A stretch of 64,000 nt of DNA from Bacillota bacterium (GCA_023440965.1 JAEZRC010000003.1:1-64000), one strand, 5' to 3'. Shown: positions 17,585 through 25,984, counted from the first letter of the stretch. Notes: generated from the sequence alone by a model not told the origin. A program made the numbers and translations.

Positions 17585-17625
17585 AATATAAAGACCTGAC
17601 CGAATAAAATCGGTCAGGTCTTTAA
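17585..17625 (+). terminator. Rho-independent terminator of guaA
   Basis: AAGACCTGACCGA pairs with TCGGTCAGGTCTT around a short loop and is followed by TTT, 20 bases after the guaA stop. Confidence 0.85.
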
Positions 17626-17684
17626 TAAATTATAATACCAATTTGGGTAAGCATTATGTTCTCAAATTTAAACAATTAATATTA

Positions 17685-18104
17685 TCAGCAAAGTTCAATG
17701 TACTTCTTTGGTTCAAAGTTTGTTTCCATTGTCCATGTTACAGCAGTACAATTTTTCATTACAAAAACCTGCAGAAGGTTGTCAATGCCGTTTGCAACCC
17801 ATGCCTGCAAAAACTTTCTCGATGGATGAGCAAAAATTTCTTCTCGAAGCTTTTCATCATTATCCTGTTCGAGAACACCTGATACACGAATCTGGACACC
17901 TTTGCAGAAGAAACACATTTCAGCCTTAGGATTTTCCTTTATCTGTGCAAAAACGTCCTTTGTTGATGCGGTATGAAAGATAAAACCATTTTCATCAGCT
18001 TTATACAAAAGCATTCCTCTTACTCTTGGCTGATCTCCCTCAACGGTTGCAAGGTGAAAAGCAGGATTTTCATTAATTAGCTTGAATATTTCTTGTGTTG
18101 TCAT
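17685..18104 (-). CDS. Pyridoxamine 5'-phosphate oxidase family flavoprotein
   Basis: 139 residues with the split-barrel FMN-binding fold. PAFHLATVEGDQPRVRGM near the N-terminus and the following GFIFHTASTKDVFAQI are typical of small PPOX proteins found in clostridia, which bind FMN or F420-like cofactors. It is unlikely to be a true PdxH, which is longer. AGAAAGGA precedes ATG 18104. The substrate cannot be read from sequence. Confidence 0.8.
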   Translation of the reverse strand: MTTQEIFKLINENPAFHLATVEGDQPRVRGMLLYKADENGFIFHTASTKDVFAQIKENPKAEMCFFCKGVQIRVSGVLEQDNDEKLREEIFAHPSRKFLQAWVANGIDNLLQVFVMKNCTAVTWTMETNFEPKKYIELC

Positions 18105-18177
18105 AATATCATTTCCTTTCTAAATTTATAATCTATAATTTTATTAATTATAACCAAGATAAAATAGTGCATATCTT

Positions 18178-18318
18178 TTACATAATATTATCTATGTATT
18201 TTCCCGTAAACGGACAACGAGCCATACACTTTACGCACAGGGTACATAATTTTCTTGTGATAATTTCTTCTCTTGTTATGTTTAGGCTCCACTTTGCGCC
18301 AATCAAGGCATTACAATG
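18178..18318 (-). pseudogene. [4Fe-4S] ferredoxin-like remnant
   Basis: The minus strand reads HCNALIGAKWSLNITREEI and then LCTLCVKCMARCPFTGKYI to a stop at 18178-18180; a stop lies just upstream at 18319-18321. The C-x2-C-x2-C-x3-CP pattern is that of a [4Fe-4S] site. There is no ATG or ribosome binding site at the 5' end. It is probably the tail of a decayed ferredoxin-domain protein, although a 40-residue product from an alternative start cannot be excluded. Confidence 0.45.
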
Positions 18319-18366
18319 TCAAAATATGAATAAGAAGAGCAGCATGCTTTCAGTTGGCTTTTTATT

Positions 18367-18894
18367 TTACTTACTCATAAGTTCAAGTGCTTCTTCAATT
18401 GGAATGCTTTTGGCATATCTATTGTTCCAAATGAATTTATTATAGTAGTTATAGCTTTCTTCACCTGTCATATACTCATTATCAAAGGTTGAATTTGAAT
18501 ATTCAGGGACAACGATTTCAAAGCCGTGCTCAAAGCCACATTTTATTGTTGCGTCAATACAATAGTCAGTCATAAGCCCCGCTATTATAAGTTGCTTTTC
18601 ATCCTTTGACTTAAGATATTCATGCAAACCTGAATTCTTAAAAGCACTGTTTACATCTTTATCGAATATCATTTCATCTGGATTTGGCTTGAATTCATCA
18701 TAAATCTGAAAGCCTTCTTTATCCTTTGACATATCGCCACAGCCTGGGGCATCATAGTGACGGACATATACAACTTCCATGCCCTTTTCCCTTGCAGTAG
18801 AAATAAGAAGATTGATATTTGCTTTAAATGCTTCAAAATTATAAAGCTTGTCACAGGTAATCAACTTCTGTACATCAACAATAAGTAAAACCAT
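18367..18894 (-). CDS. Isochorismatase-family cysteine hydrolase
   Basis: 175 residues with the expected triad: Asp in LLIVDVQ at the N-terminus, a central Lys, and the catalytic Cys in AGLMTDYCIDATI near residue 112, after the cis-peptide-type turn. The family hydrolyses amides or vinyl ethers such as nicotinamide, N-carbamoyl compounds or isochorismate; the sequence does not say which. AGGAGG before ATG 18894 is strong. It stands alone, upstream of the ferredoxin-like remnant. Confidence 0.85.
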   Translation of the reverse strand: MVLLIVDVQKLITCDKLYNFEAFKANINLLISTAREKGMEVVYVRHYDAPGCGDMSKDKEGFQIYDEFKPNPDEMIFDKDVNSAFKNSGLHEYLKSKDEKQLIIAGLMTDYCIDATIKCGFEHGFEIVVPEYSNSTFDNEYMTGEESYNYYNKFIWNNRYAKSIPIEEALELMSK

Positions 18895-18935
18895 TTTTAT
18901 ACCTCCTAAAAAATTATATAATAAATATATAACCT

Positions 18936-19367
18936 CTACCCTTCTATTCTTTTCTTAATGCGGGTGAGGTGTTTTTTTGAATAAGCTGTTTCAAGCTTAA
19001 TTCTTTCCCATCTTTCTTTCAGAACTGACTTGCAAACGTCCATGAATTCATTTGAGCTAAGATTTTCATTATCAACATACTTTTGCATAGTGATAGATAG
19101 CTTATTATGTAGGTTGTTTTCTATGGTATTCAAATATAAGTCTATATGTAGCTTTATTGAAAGGAGCTTATTTTTATCGGTATTATCAGAAAGATACTCA
19201 GTAATAAATGAATGCATCAGTTCTCTAACTTTTATTATCCAGTCCATTCTGTTCTGGCTTATTGCACTTGTGAAAATCTGCTTTTTTGAAATCCTTAAGT
19301 TAAAAAAGCTCACAACAACGGCAATAAGAGATACAAATAAAGATATAATAACATTAAAATTGTCCAT
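18936..19367 (-). CDS. Hypothetical membrane-anchored protein
   Basis: 143 residues: one N-terminal membrane helix (about 6-24, VIISLFVSLIAVVVSFFNL) and then a long, charged, helical cytosolic part (SQNRMDWIIKVRELMHSF onward). This resembles small clostridial proteins annotated only as hypothetical; I cannot assign a role. GAGGG precedes ATG 19367. It is divergent from the operon that starts at 19518. Confidence 0.6.
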   Translation of the reverse strand: MDNFNVIISLFVSLIAVVVSFFNLRISKKQIFTSAISQNRMDWIIKVRELMHSFITEYLSDNTDKNKLLSIKLHIDLYLNTIENNLHNKLSITMQKYVDNENLSSNEFMDVCKSVLKERWERIKLETAYSKKHLTRIKKRIEG

Positions 19368-19455
19368 AAGCCCTCACTTTTATATATTGTCATTACTATA
19401 TTGTACAAGAATATTATAAAATTTTCCACGCAATAAGTCAACTATAAAAAATTCA

Positions 19456-19484
19456 TTGCCATTCTATATGAAATGTGATAAAAT
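19456..19484 (+). promoter_or_regulatory. Promoter of the hydroxyacid dehydrogenase-proBA operon
   Basis: TTGCCA (19456-19461), 17 bp, TAAAAT (19479-19484). It lies about 25 bases upstream of the AGGAG of the first gene. Confidence 0.65.
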
Positions 19485-19517
19485 AATAATAATTACGATA
19501 ATTAACAGGAGAATTTT

Positions 19518-19877
19518 ATGATTGAAAATATTTATGCTCCTTTCCCTTTTTCGATGCACCTTGTATTCTGTATTTTTGCAACTCTATTTCTGATATTACA
19601 GTTATACAGAAAAAAACATTTGTATTATATTTTATTAATGCTTGGCATTGACCTGACATTAACAACACAATACACTCAGAATGAAAAGATTATTTTTACT
19701 CTTGGAATTGTTGAGCTTATACTTCTTATATGGATTATTACATCAATGATTATAGTTTCTAAGAAGAAAAATAAGAAGCAAGAAGCTTATGATGAATCTC
19801 TTCATAAACATGATGAGCTTTTTAATGAAGCAGATGATATTATAAAACGAGCATTTTCAGATGATGATGAGGAATAA
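19518..19877 (+). CDS. Small integral membrane protein
   Basis: 119 residues with three hydrophobic segments (about 10-30, 33-50 and 55-78) followed by a basic stretch KKKNKKQ and an acidic tail rich in Asp/Glu. I do not recognise it. It is first in an operon: its stop at 19877 is followed two bases later by the dehydrogenase ATG. AGGAG precedes ATG 19518. Confidence 0.65.
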   Translation: MIENIYAPFPFSMHLVFCIFATLFLILQLYRKKHLYYILLMLGIDLTLTTQYTQNEKIIFTLGIVELILLIWIITSMIIVSKKKNKKQEAYDESLHKHDELFNEADDIIKRAFSDDDEE

Positions 19878-19879
19878 GC

Positions 19880-20845
19880 ATGAGAATAGTTATTCTTGAT
19901 TCCGATACAGTAACAACAGGTGATATTGATTTAACAGTTTTCAATTCACTTGGCGATGTGACTATTTATGGATATACTGAAAAAGAAAAAGTCGCCGAGC
20001 GTATTGGTAACGCTGAAATTGTATTCTGCAACAAGGCGCCTATTACATCAGAAGTAATTAGGCAGTGCCCGAATATTATTTATATAGGACTTTTCGCAAC
20101 AGGTTTCAATAATGTTGACTTGAAGGCTTGTGATGAAAGAAATATAATTGTTACAAATGTTCCCGGTTATTCAACAGATGCTGTTGCGCAGCACGTATTT
20201 GCTTTCATACTCTCGCATTTTAGCAGAATAAACGAATATGCAAAAACTGTTGCTGACGGCGATTGGGTAAAATCAAAGCTGTTTTCTTATTTTAATATTC
20301 CTACCCATGAAATAAGCGGAATGACTATTGGGATTATCGGATTTGGAAGTATCGGCAGGAAGGTTGCATTAATAGCGCAGGCATTCGGAATGAAGGTTTG
20401 TGTTTTCACAAGGACTGTTCCTGACAGTTATGATGACATTGAATTTGTGACACTCAATAAATTACTTGAAATTTCAGATGTGGTAACCTTACATTGTCCG
20501 CTTACTTATGAAACTCAAGGACTTATGAATTATGAAAACCTTTGCAAAATGAAAAAAGATGCAATTTTAATAAACACATCAAGAGGGCCTGTTGTCAATG
20601 AGGCAGATTTAAACAGAGCACTCAAAGAAAGAATTATTTTAAAAGCATATCTTGATGTTATTTCTGTTGAGCCTATGCTTGAAGACAATCCTTTGAGATA
20701 TAACAATAATTGTATAATTACTCCTCATATTGCATGGGCGCCTTTTAAAACAAGAGCTCGCCTTGTGCAAATGGTTATAGACAACTTTTTAGCTTTTAAA
20801 GATAATAAACCTATCAACAACGTTAACAAAGGAAGTGTAGTTTAG
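19880..20845 (+). CDS. D-2-hydroxyacid dehydrogenase (NAD-dependent)
   Basis: 321 residues with the family's two-domain layout. The nucleotide-binding motif GIIGFGSIGRKVA is near residue 152, the catalytic Arg is in INTSRGPVVNE, the Glu in ISVEP, and the His in TPHIAWAP. It reduces a 2-keto acid to a D-2-hydroxy acid; overall it is closest to glycerate/hydroxypyruvate-type enzymes. It lies directly upstream of proB with one base between them, so it is co-transcribed with proline synthesis. Whether that link is functional is unknown; proC is not here. Confidence 0.88.
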   Translation: MRIVILDSDTVTTGDIDLTVFNSLGDVTIYGYTEKEKVAERIGNAEIVFCNKAPITSEVIRQCPNIIYIGLFATGFNNVDLKACDERNIIVTNVPGYSTDAVAQHVFAFILSHFSRINEYAKTVADGDWVKSKLFSYFNIPTHEISGMTIGIIGFGSIGRKVALIAQAFGMKVCVFTRTVPDSYDDIEFVTLNKLLEISDVVTLHCPLTYETQGLMNYENLCKMKKDAILINTSRGPVVNEADLNRALKERIILKAYLDVISVEPMLEDNPLRYNNNCIITPHIAWAPFKTRARLVQMVIDNFLAFKDNKPINNVNKGSVV

Positions 20846-20846
20846 A

Positions 20847-21643
20847 ATGGAAAAACTCTCAGACAGAAAAAGAATAGTTGTAAAAGTAGGCACATCTACT
20901 CTCACTCACTCAACAGGTATGCTCAATATAAGACGAATTGAACAGCTTGTTAAGGTATTGTCTGACCTTAAAAACTGTGGTAAGGAGATTATTCTTGTTA
21001 CTTCTGGTGCAATAGGTGTCGGCTGTGGTAAGCTTGGGCTAAGAGAGCGACCTTCTGATACTCCTTCAAAACAGGCTATTGCCGCAATAGGTCAATGTGA
21101 ACTTATGTACTTCTATGACAAGCAGTTTTCTATTTATAATCATACTGTTGCGCAGGTTCTTATGACAAAGGATATTGTTGAGGTGGAAGAAAGAAAGCAG
21201 AATGCTATAAACACATTCTCAAAGCTCCTTTCAATCGGTGCAATACCTGTTATCAACGAAAATGATACGATTTCTGTTGAAGAAATTGAATTCGGAGATA
21301 ATGACACACTTTCAGCTGTTGTTGCTGACCTTGTCGATGCTGACCTGCTCGTTATTCTTTCTGATATTAATGGTCTTTATGACAAGGACCCTCACAAGCA
21401 CACAAGCGCAAAGCTTATCCCTGTTGTTGATAAGCTTGACGATAAAATCATTTCACTTGCTAAAGGTTCGGGTTCAAAACATGGCACAGGAGGAATGATA
21501 ACTAAAATTCACGCAGCACAGATTGCAAACAAAGCAGGTATTGATATGGTAATTATGAACGGAAATGATGCTAATCACCTTTATGACCTTTTTGAAAATA
21601 AGCCTGTCGGGACTTTATTTGCTGCAAACGGGAGTGATAATTA

Positions 21644-21644
<1 letters not shown>
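20847..21644 (+). CDS. proB: Glutamate 5-kinase
   Basis: 265 residues, first step of proline synthesis (ATP + glutamate to glutamyl 5-phosphate). RIVVKVGTSTLTH at the N-terminus is the amino-acid-kinase P-loop. VTSGAIGVGCGKLG, INENDTIS and GTGGMITKIHAA mark the glutamate and ATP sites. It ends after the kinase domain and lacks the C-terminal PUA domain of the longer E. coli-type enzyme, a common short form in Firmicutes. Its stop TAA shares one base with the proA ATG. Confidence 0.95.
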
Positions 21645-22891
<1,247 letters not shown>

Positions 22892-22905
22892 GAGGTTTAG
22901 CAAAA

Positions 22906-23748
22906 ATGGGAAGAAAGAAAAAAACAAAATATATTCCTGCCCCTACCGGTGAAGATCTTGAAAGAATTGAAGCTGGTGAAAAATTCTCGGACATAACTGC
23001 CGGGCCTGTTAAGAAAGCTATTTCAGGAGCATTAAATGAAGATATTAGCGAGCTTGAAGAACTCACTGAAACTGAAGTAATTGAAGAGCCAAAGAAAAAG
23101 AGAAAATCAAAAAAGCGTATTTTTTACTTCTGGACTGGAATTTTCGTAAGTGTTATGTCCATTATAGGATTAGTCTTTACCGTAAATTTTGGTATTAATC
23201 AGATAAAGCGTATAACGGATAACACTGATCAGAAAAACGAATTCAAAAAGTATGTTTATCCTCTTGTTGTTATTGATTCCCCTACATTTGAACACAGTGG
23301 TGATCTACCTAATGAAGTAATGCTGAGAGCTGCTGCCTGGAGCATAATCATTAATTATGATGAAAAGCATTCGGAATACAAAAATCAGTATGGATTTATT
23401 ACTGTTCCTGAAAGTGACATTGAAGTTGCTGCAACAAAGCTTTTTGGTAAAGGCATATCTTTCTCACATCAGACGCTTGGCGATCCTTCACTTTATTTTG
23501 AATATAATACTGAGACAAAATCTTATGTTCTTCCTGTAGCACCAAACATTAACCCTTACAGACCAGGTGTTACTGATATCAAAAAACTCAGTGATGAAAA
23601 ATATGAGATTAAAGTCGGTTATTATCCACAGCTTCCTGACTGGATGCCTGAAACAAAGAAAAATAAAGCCGACAAGTATTTGATTTATACAATTGAAAAG
23701 AATGGCAAGAGCTCAAAAATCATCTCAATTAAAGAAAATGAGAAATAA
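22906..23748 (+). CDS. Hypothetical membrane protein, last gene of the proBA operon
   Basis: 280 residues. A charged N-terminal cytosolic region (start MGRKKKTKYIPAPTGEDL, then acidic, then KKKRKSKKR) is followed by one membrane helix at about 70-92 and an extracytoplasmic domain of about 185 residues. The family is unknown to me; similar proteins occur in Ruminococcaceae as hypothetical. AGGAGG is 10 bases before ATG 22906 and the gap to proA is 14 bases. Confidence 0.65.
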   Translation: MGRKKKTKYIPAPTGEDLERIEAGEKFSDITAGPVKKAISGALNEDISELEELTETEVIEEPKKKRKSKKRIFYFWTGIFVSVMSIIGLVFTVNFGINQIKRITDNTDQKNEFKKYVYPLVVIDSPTFEHSGDLPNEVMLRAAAWSIIINYDEKHSEYKNQYGFITVPESDIEVAATKLFGKGISFSHQTLGDPSLYFEYNTETKSYVLPVAPNINPYRPGVTDIKKLSDEKYEIKVGYYPQLPDWMPETKKNKADKYLIYTIEKNGKSSKIISIKENEK

Positions 23749-23774
23749 TTAGTAAAAATATAAGAACATTAAAA

Positions 23775-23803
23775 AAGGAACCTTAAAATTAAGGTTCCTT
23801 TTA
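23775..23803. terminator. Bidirectional terminator
   Basis: AAAGGAACCTTAA pairs with TTAAGGTTCCTTT. T runs occur on both strands, so it can end the proBA operon on the plus strand and the candidate RNA on the minus strand. Confidence 0.85.
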
Positions 23804-24414
23804 TTAATTCTTAATTATATATAATATTCTGGTGGAATCACTCCTGACTAATTAATTTTTCTCAACTCCAGTAAGCTTGATAAATTAACATTCAAAAGCA
23901 TCACTCCCAATCGTATTATTGAGATTAAATTCGTTAATTGTTCCGAATACGGCTGATTAAATATTCTGGTCTTTACTTAATTATATAGACACATTAAATA
24001 ACAGTTCGGAATCTAAAATTTTACTTCATTGGAACCACCTTTTCATTAGATATTGGAAGTTTTAAATGTCTAATGCTACATAGGACTCACCCTCATAATA
24101 AATTTTGTTATCTTCCATTAATTTCTAACGATTACCCATCGGACTCTCTCCTCACTAAATTTTGTCGTCCTTTGAGCCCCTTGTTGATTCACAACCTATG
24201 ATGTATAAACACATTTGGTTGAAACTTTGATGATCACGGATCATACAATTGTTTCTAATACTTAGAAGTTGTGCAAACCCTCAAGGATGCTCGGATCTGC
24301 TGCGTTTCTGTAGTATCCATTGGACTCGCTCCCTCTCTTTTAGATTAAGACCAGAAATGATTTAACTTTGTGTGTTATTCTTTCTTTGTCTTGTTAAGGA
24401 TTTTGTTTTTCCTT
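23776..24414 (-). ncRNA. Candidate large structured RNA with six GGAGnGAnTCC boxes
   Basis: A consensus promoter on the minus strand (24421-24449) drives about 640 nt that end at the terminator 23775-23803. No frame exceeds about 22 codons. The box GGAGnGAnTCC or a close variant occurs six times, at 24322-24332, 24141-24151, 24083-24093, 24031-24041, 23897-23907 and 23834-23844. Nested stems include 24347-24356 with 23964-23973 (10 perfect bp closing 390 nt), ATGATC-CGT-GATCAT near 24231-24245, TTCTAA-GTA-TTAGAA near 24253-24267 and CATTAGA/TCTAATG in 24048-24080. Size and complexity suggest an ornate large RNA, for example ROOL-like; I cannot test that here. The alternative is a decayed array of short ORFs. 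Confidence 0.5.
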
Positions 24415-24420
24415 GTCTAT

Positions 24421-24449
24421 AATATACCACGCATTTTAGGCAATGTCAA
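24421..24449 (-). promoter_or_regulatory. Strong promoter of the candidate RNA
   Basis: On the minus strand, TTGACA (24444-24449), exactly 17 bp, TATATT (24421-24426). This is among the best -35/-10 pairs in the window, yet no protein gene of normal size lies downstream of it. Confidence 0.85.
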
Positions 24450-24508
24450 TAGTTTTTTTTCAAATATTTTTAAAAAAGTTGTACATTATATATTTAACAA
24501 TATTATTA

Positions 24509-24537
24509 TTGACTTATTTATTTTTTATGGGTATAAT
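24509..24537 (+). promoter_or_regulatory. Promoter of the DUF1292 gene
   Basis: TTGACT (24509-24514), 17 bp, TATAAT (24532-24537), divergent from the candidate-RNA promoter with 59 bases between the two -35 boxes. Confidence 0.8.
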
Positions 24538-24576
24538 ATTAATGTTACACTGATAAAAATAACTGGAGGGCTGATT

Positions 24577-24933
24577 ATGTCAGAAGAATTAGATTACACA
24601 CCTGATTTATACACATTAGTTGATGAGGAAGGTAAAGAGCAGACCTTTGAAATGCTCGATGCACTTGAATGCGATGGCGAGAGATATTTTGCTCTTGTAC
24701 CATATAGCGAAAATCCTGACGAGCTCCTTGAATCTGACGGAGATCTTGTTATTCTTAAATCACAGATTGAAGGCGAAGAAGAAATTCTTGCTTCTATCGA
24801 TGACGATGCTGAATTTGACAAAATCGGTGCTATGTTCATGAAGAGAATTGAAGAAATGTTCGAAGATTGCGGTTGCGAAGGCGATTGCGATTGTGGCGAT
24901 GAAGGCTGCGATTGTGGATGTCACCACGAATAA
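24577..24933 (+). CDS. DUF1292 protein with cysteine-rich tail
   Basis: 118 residues. Residues 1-90 match the small acidic DUF1292 (YrzB-like) family: YTLVDEEGKEQTFEMLDAL, YFALVPY, LVILK. The family is widespread in Firmicutes and its function is unknown. The unusual part is the last 25 residues, CGCEGDCDCGDEGCDCGC followed by HHE: eight cysteines in alternation with acidic residues plus two histidines, which looks metal-binding. ATG 24577 with CTGGAGGG upstream is much better than any start further 5'. Confidence 0.85.
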   Translation: MSEELDYTPDLYTLVDEEGKEQTFEMLDALECDGERYFALVPYSENPDELLESDGDLVILKSQIEGEEEILASIDDDAEFDKIGAMFMKRIEEMFEDCGCEGDCDCGDEGCDCGCHHE

Positions 24934-24953
24934 AACATAGGATTAAGTTTCCA

Positions 24954-24982
24954 TTGATTTTATAATATCGTAGTGATATAAT
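24954..24982 (+). promoter_or_regulatory. Promoter of the 6S-like RNA
   Basis: TTGATT (24954-24959), 17 bp, TATAAT (24977-24982). It predicts a 5' end near 24989, just before the conserved-looking part of the RNA. Confidence 0.75.
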
Positions 24983-24988
24983 AAAATT

Positions 24989-25192
24989 ACAGAAAAACTT
25001 TCTGCCTTGTACGATCAAGCATGGTTAATATAATCCAACACGATTAAAACGGGATTCAGTCTCTGGAACGGATTGCAGACCTCCCACCATTCGGTGGACG
25101 AAGGGAGCGTGAAAACTTCAGGCTGTTTTACCCACCCTGCCTTGTGCGGGTTTTATATACTATGCGACGGCAAGGTGGTATACATTTAAAAA
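24989..25192 (+). ncRNA. ssrS: Probable 6S RNA
   Basis: About 200 nt with its own promoter and no ORF. The ends pair: CCTTG near 25004 with CAAGG near 25170, and GCATGG...ATATAATCC near 25019-25037 with GGTTTTATATACTATGC near 25147-25164. A terminal hairpin (CTCCCACC-ATTC-GGTGG...GGGAG) lies in the middle, and the 3' half has the CCACC...GCGACGGCAAGG pattern reminiscent of 6S RNAs. This rod-with-bubble design is that of 6S RNA, which binds sigma-A polymerase by mimicking an open promoter. The assignment rests on structure and partial motif memory. Confidence 0.6.
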
Positions 25193-25193
25193 T

Positions 25194-25230
25194 TAGCACT
25201 CTGATAAAAATCAGGGTGCTTTTTATTTTG
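25194..25230 (+). terminator. Rho-independent terminator of the 6S-like RNA
   Basis: AGCACTCTGAT pairs with ATCAGGGTGCT around an AAAA loop, followed by TTTTATTTT. Confidence 0.85.
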
Positions 25231-25290
25231 TATTTTTTGATTTTTTATATATGAAGGCGTGTGTCCTCTTATTCTTTTAACCTTATATAG

Positions 25291-25325
25291 GCGAAGGGAC
25301 TCGGGGGCGACCGCAAAGCCACCGC
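25291..25325 (+). repeat. Dispersed GC-rich repeat, copy A
   Basis: GCGAAGGGACTCGGGGGCGA followed by CCGCAAAGCCACCG. Far richer in G+C than its surroundings and nearly identical to copy D at 58429. No start codon context or promoter. Confidence 0.85.
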
Positions 25326-25348
25326 AATTATAACTTTTCTATAATTCT

Positions 25349-25398
25349 TTTTCTTTATGTCATTTCTTGTCTTGATACAAGAAATGACATAAAGAAAA
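25349..25398. repeat. Long perfect inverted repeat
   Basis: Arms 25349-25370 and 25377-25398 are perfectly complementary over 22 bp (contains CTTTATGTCATTTCTTGT) around a 6-base loop. There is no T run on either side, so it is not an ordinary terminator. Confidence 0.9.
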
Positions 25399-25402
25399 TC
25401 AA

Positions 25403-25542
25403 GTCAAATCCTCAGACACGTTTCGCTGACGCTCAACAACTCGGATTTGACGTTTCTGCACTCCGATAATGCTATTGAGTGACGGTCGCTCAATCAACCA
25501 ATAAAGTAAGCTTATCTATTATCATTTTGTTCGTGGTTGATT
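25403..25542. repeat. Cluster of three further inverted repeats
   Basis: GTCAAATCC (25403-25411) with GGATTTGAC (25443-25451); ATTGAG (25474-25479) with CTCAAT (25489-25494); AATCAACCA (25492-25500) with TGGTTGATT (25534-25542). With the 22-bp repeat just upstream they form a continuous series of stems. Confidence 0.7.
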
Positions 25543-25633
25543 TCGTGCTCCGACCTTTTATTAATTCGATATATTAATTCTGAATATAAATATTTTCTCT
25601 ACAGATACTAATTAAAAACGTTCTGGAGATTAA

Positions 25634-25984
25634 ATGAAGAAACTTTTCTTATATATACTCGGGCTTGTTACTGGAATTATAAACGGCCTATTTGGTTCAG
25701 GTGGTGGAATGATTGTTGTTCCACTTCTTGAAAAAGCAGAAATTGAACCTCACAAGGCGCATGCGACATCTATTGCAATAATTCTTCCCCTAAGTATTGT
25801 TACAACAATATTGTACCTTAATAGCGGAAACTTTCAATTCAGCGACGCTTTAAAATTTATTCCGGGTGGAATAGCAGGAGCAATACTTGGGTGCCTTATC
25901 CTCAGGAAAATTCCAACAAAGCTTCTAAAGAGAGTTTTCGGTGCTTTAATGATTTTTGCAGGTGTGAGGATGTTACTCAGATGA
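25634..25984 (+). CDS. TSUP (TauE/SafE) transporter, first half
   Basis: 116 residues, about half the usual length of a TauE/SafE permease. It has the family's N-terminal motif GIINGLFGSGGGMIVVPLL, then HAHATSIAIILPLS, and about four membrane helices. A complementary half follows as a separate gene, overlapping by ATGA at 25981-25984, so the two are translationally coupled and probably form one hetero-oligomeric carrier of sulfite, sulfonate or another small organic anion. CTGGAG precedes ATG 25634. Confidence 0.85.
   Translation: MKKLFLYILGLVTGIINGLFGSGGGMIVVPLLEKAEIEPHKAHATSIAIILPLSIVTTILYLNSGNFQFSDALKFIPGGIAGAILGCLILRKIPTKLLKRVFGALMIFAGVRMLLR

Larger units (their letters stand above)
23749..24576. 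other. Intergenic region with a minus-strand structured RNA candidate
   Basis: No protein gene of normal size on either strand. The region is occupied by a shared terminator (23775-23803), the candidate RNA (to about 24414), and two divergent consensus promoters (24421-24449 leftwards, 24509-24537 rightwards). Confidence 0.7.
24934..25633. other. Intergenic region with 6S RNA, dispersed repeat and inverted-repeat cluster
   Basis: No protein gene seen. In order: a 6S-like RNA with its own promoter and terminator (24954-25230), one copy of the dispersed GC-rich repeat (25291-25325), and a run of four inverted repeats (25349-25542). The last 90 bases carry the ribosome binding site of the next gene. 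Confidence 0.65.

Noticed and set aside
18167..18445. Plus-strand 92-codon hydrophobic frame
   Set aside because: It overlaps the isochorismatase gene on the other strand, lacks a ribosome binding site, and its hydrophobic look comes from AT-rich antisense sequence.
24031..24041. AAGGTGGTTCC resembling a T-box (AGGGTGGNACC)
   Set aside because: It matches the other five boxes of the candidate RNA better and lies upstream of no amino-acid gene on that strand.
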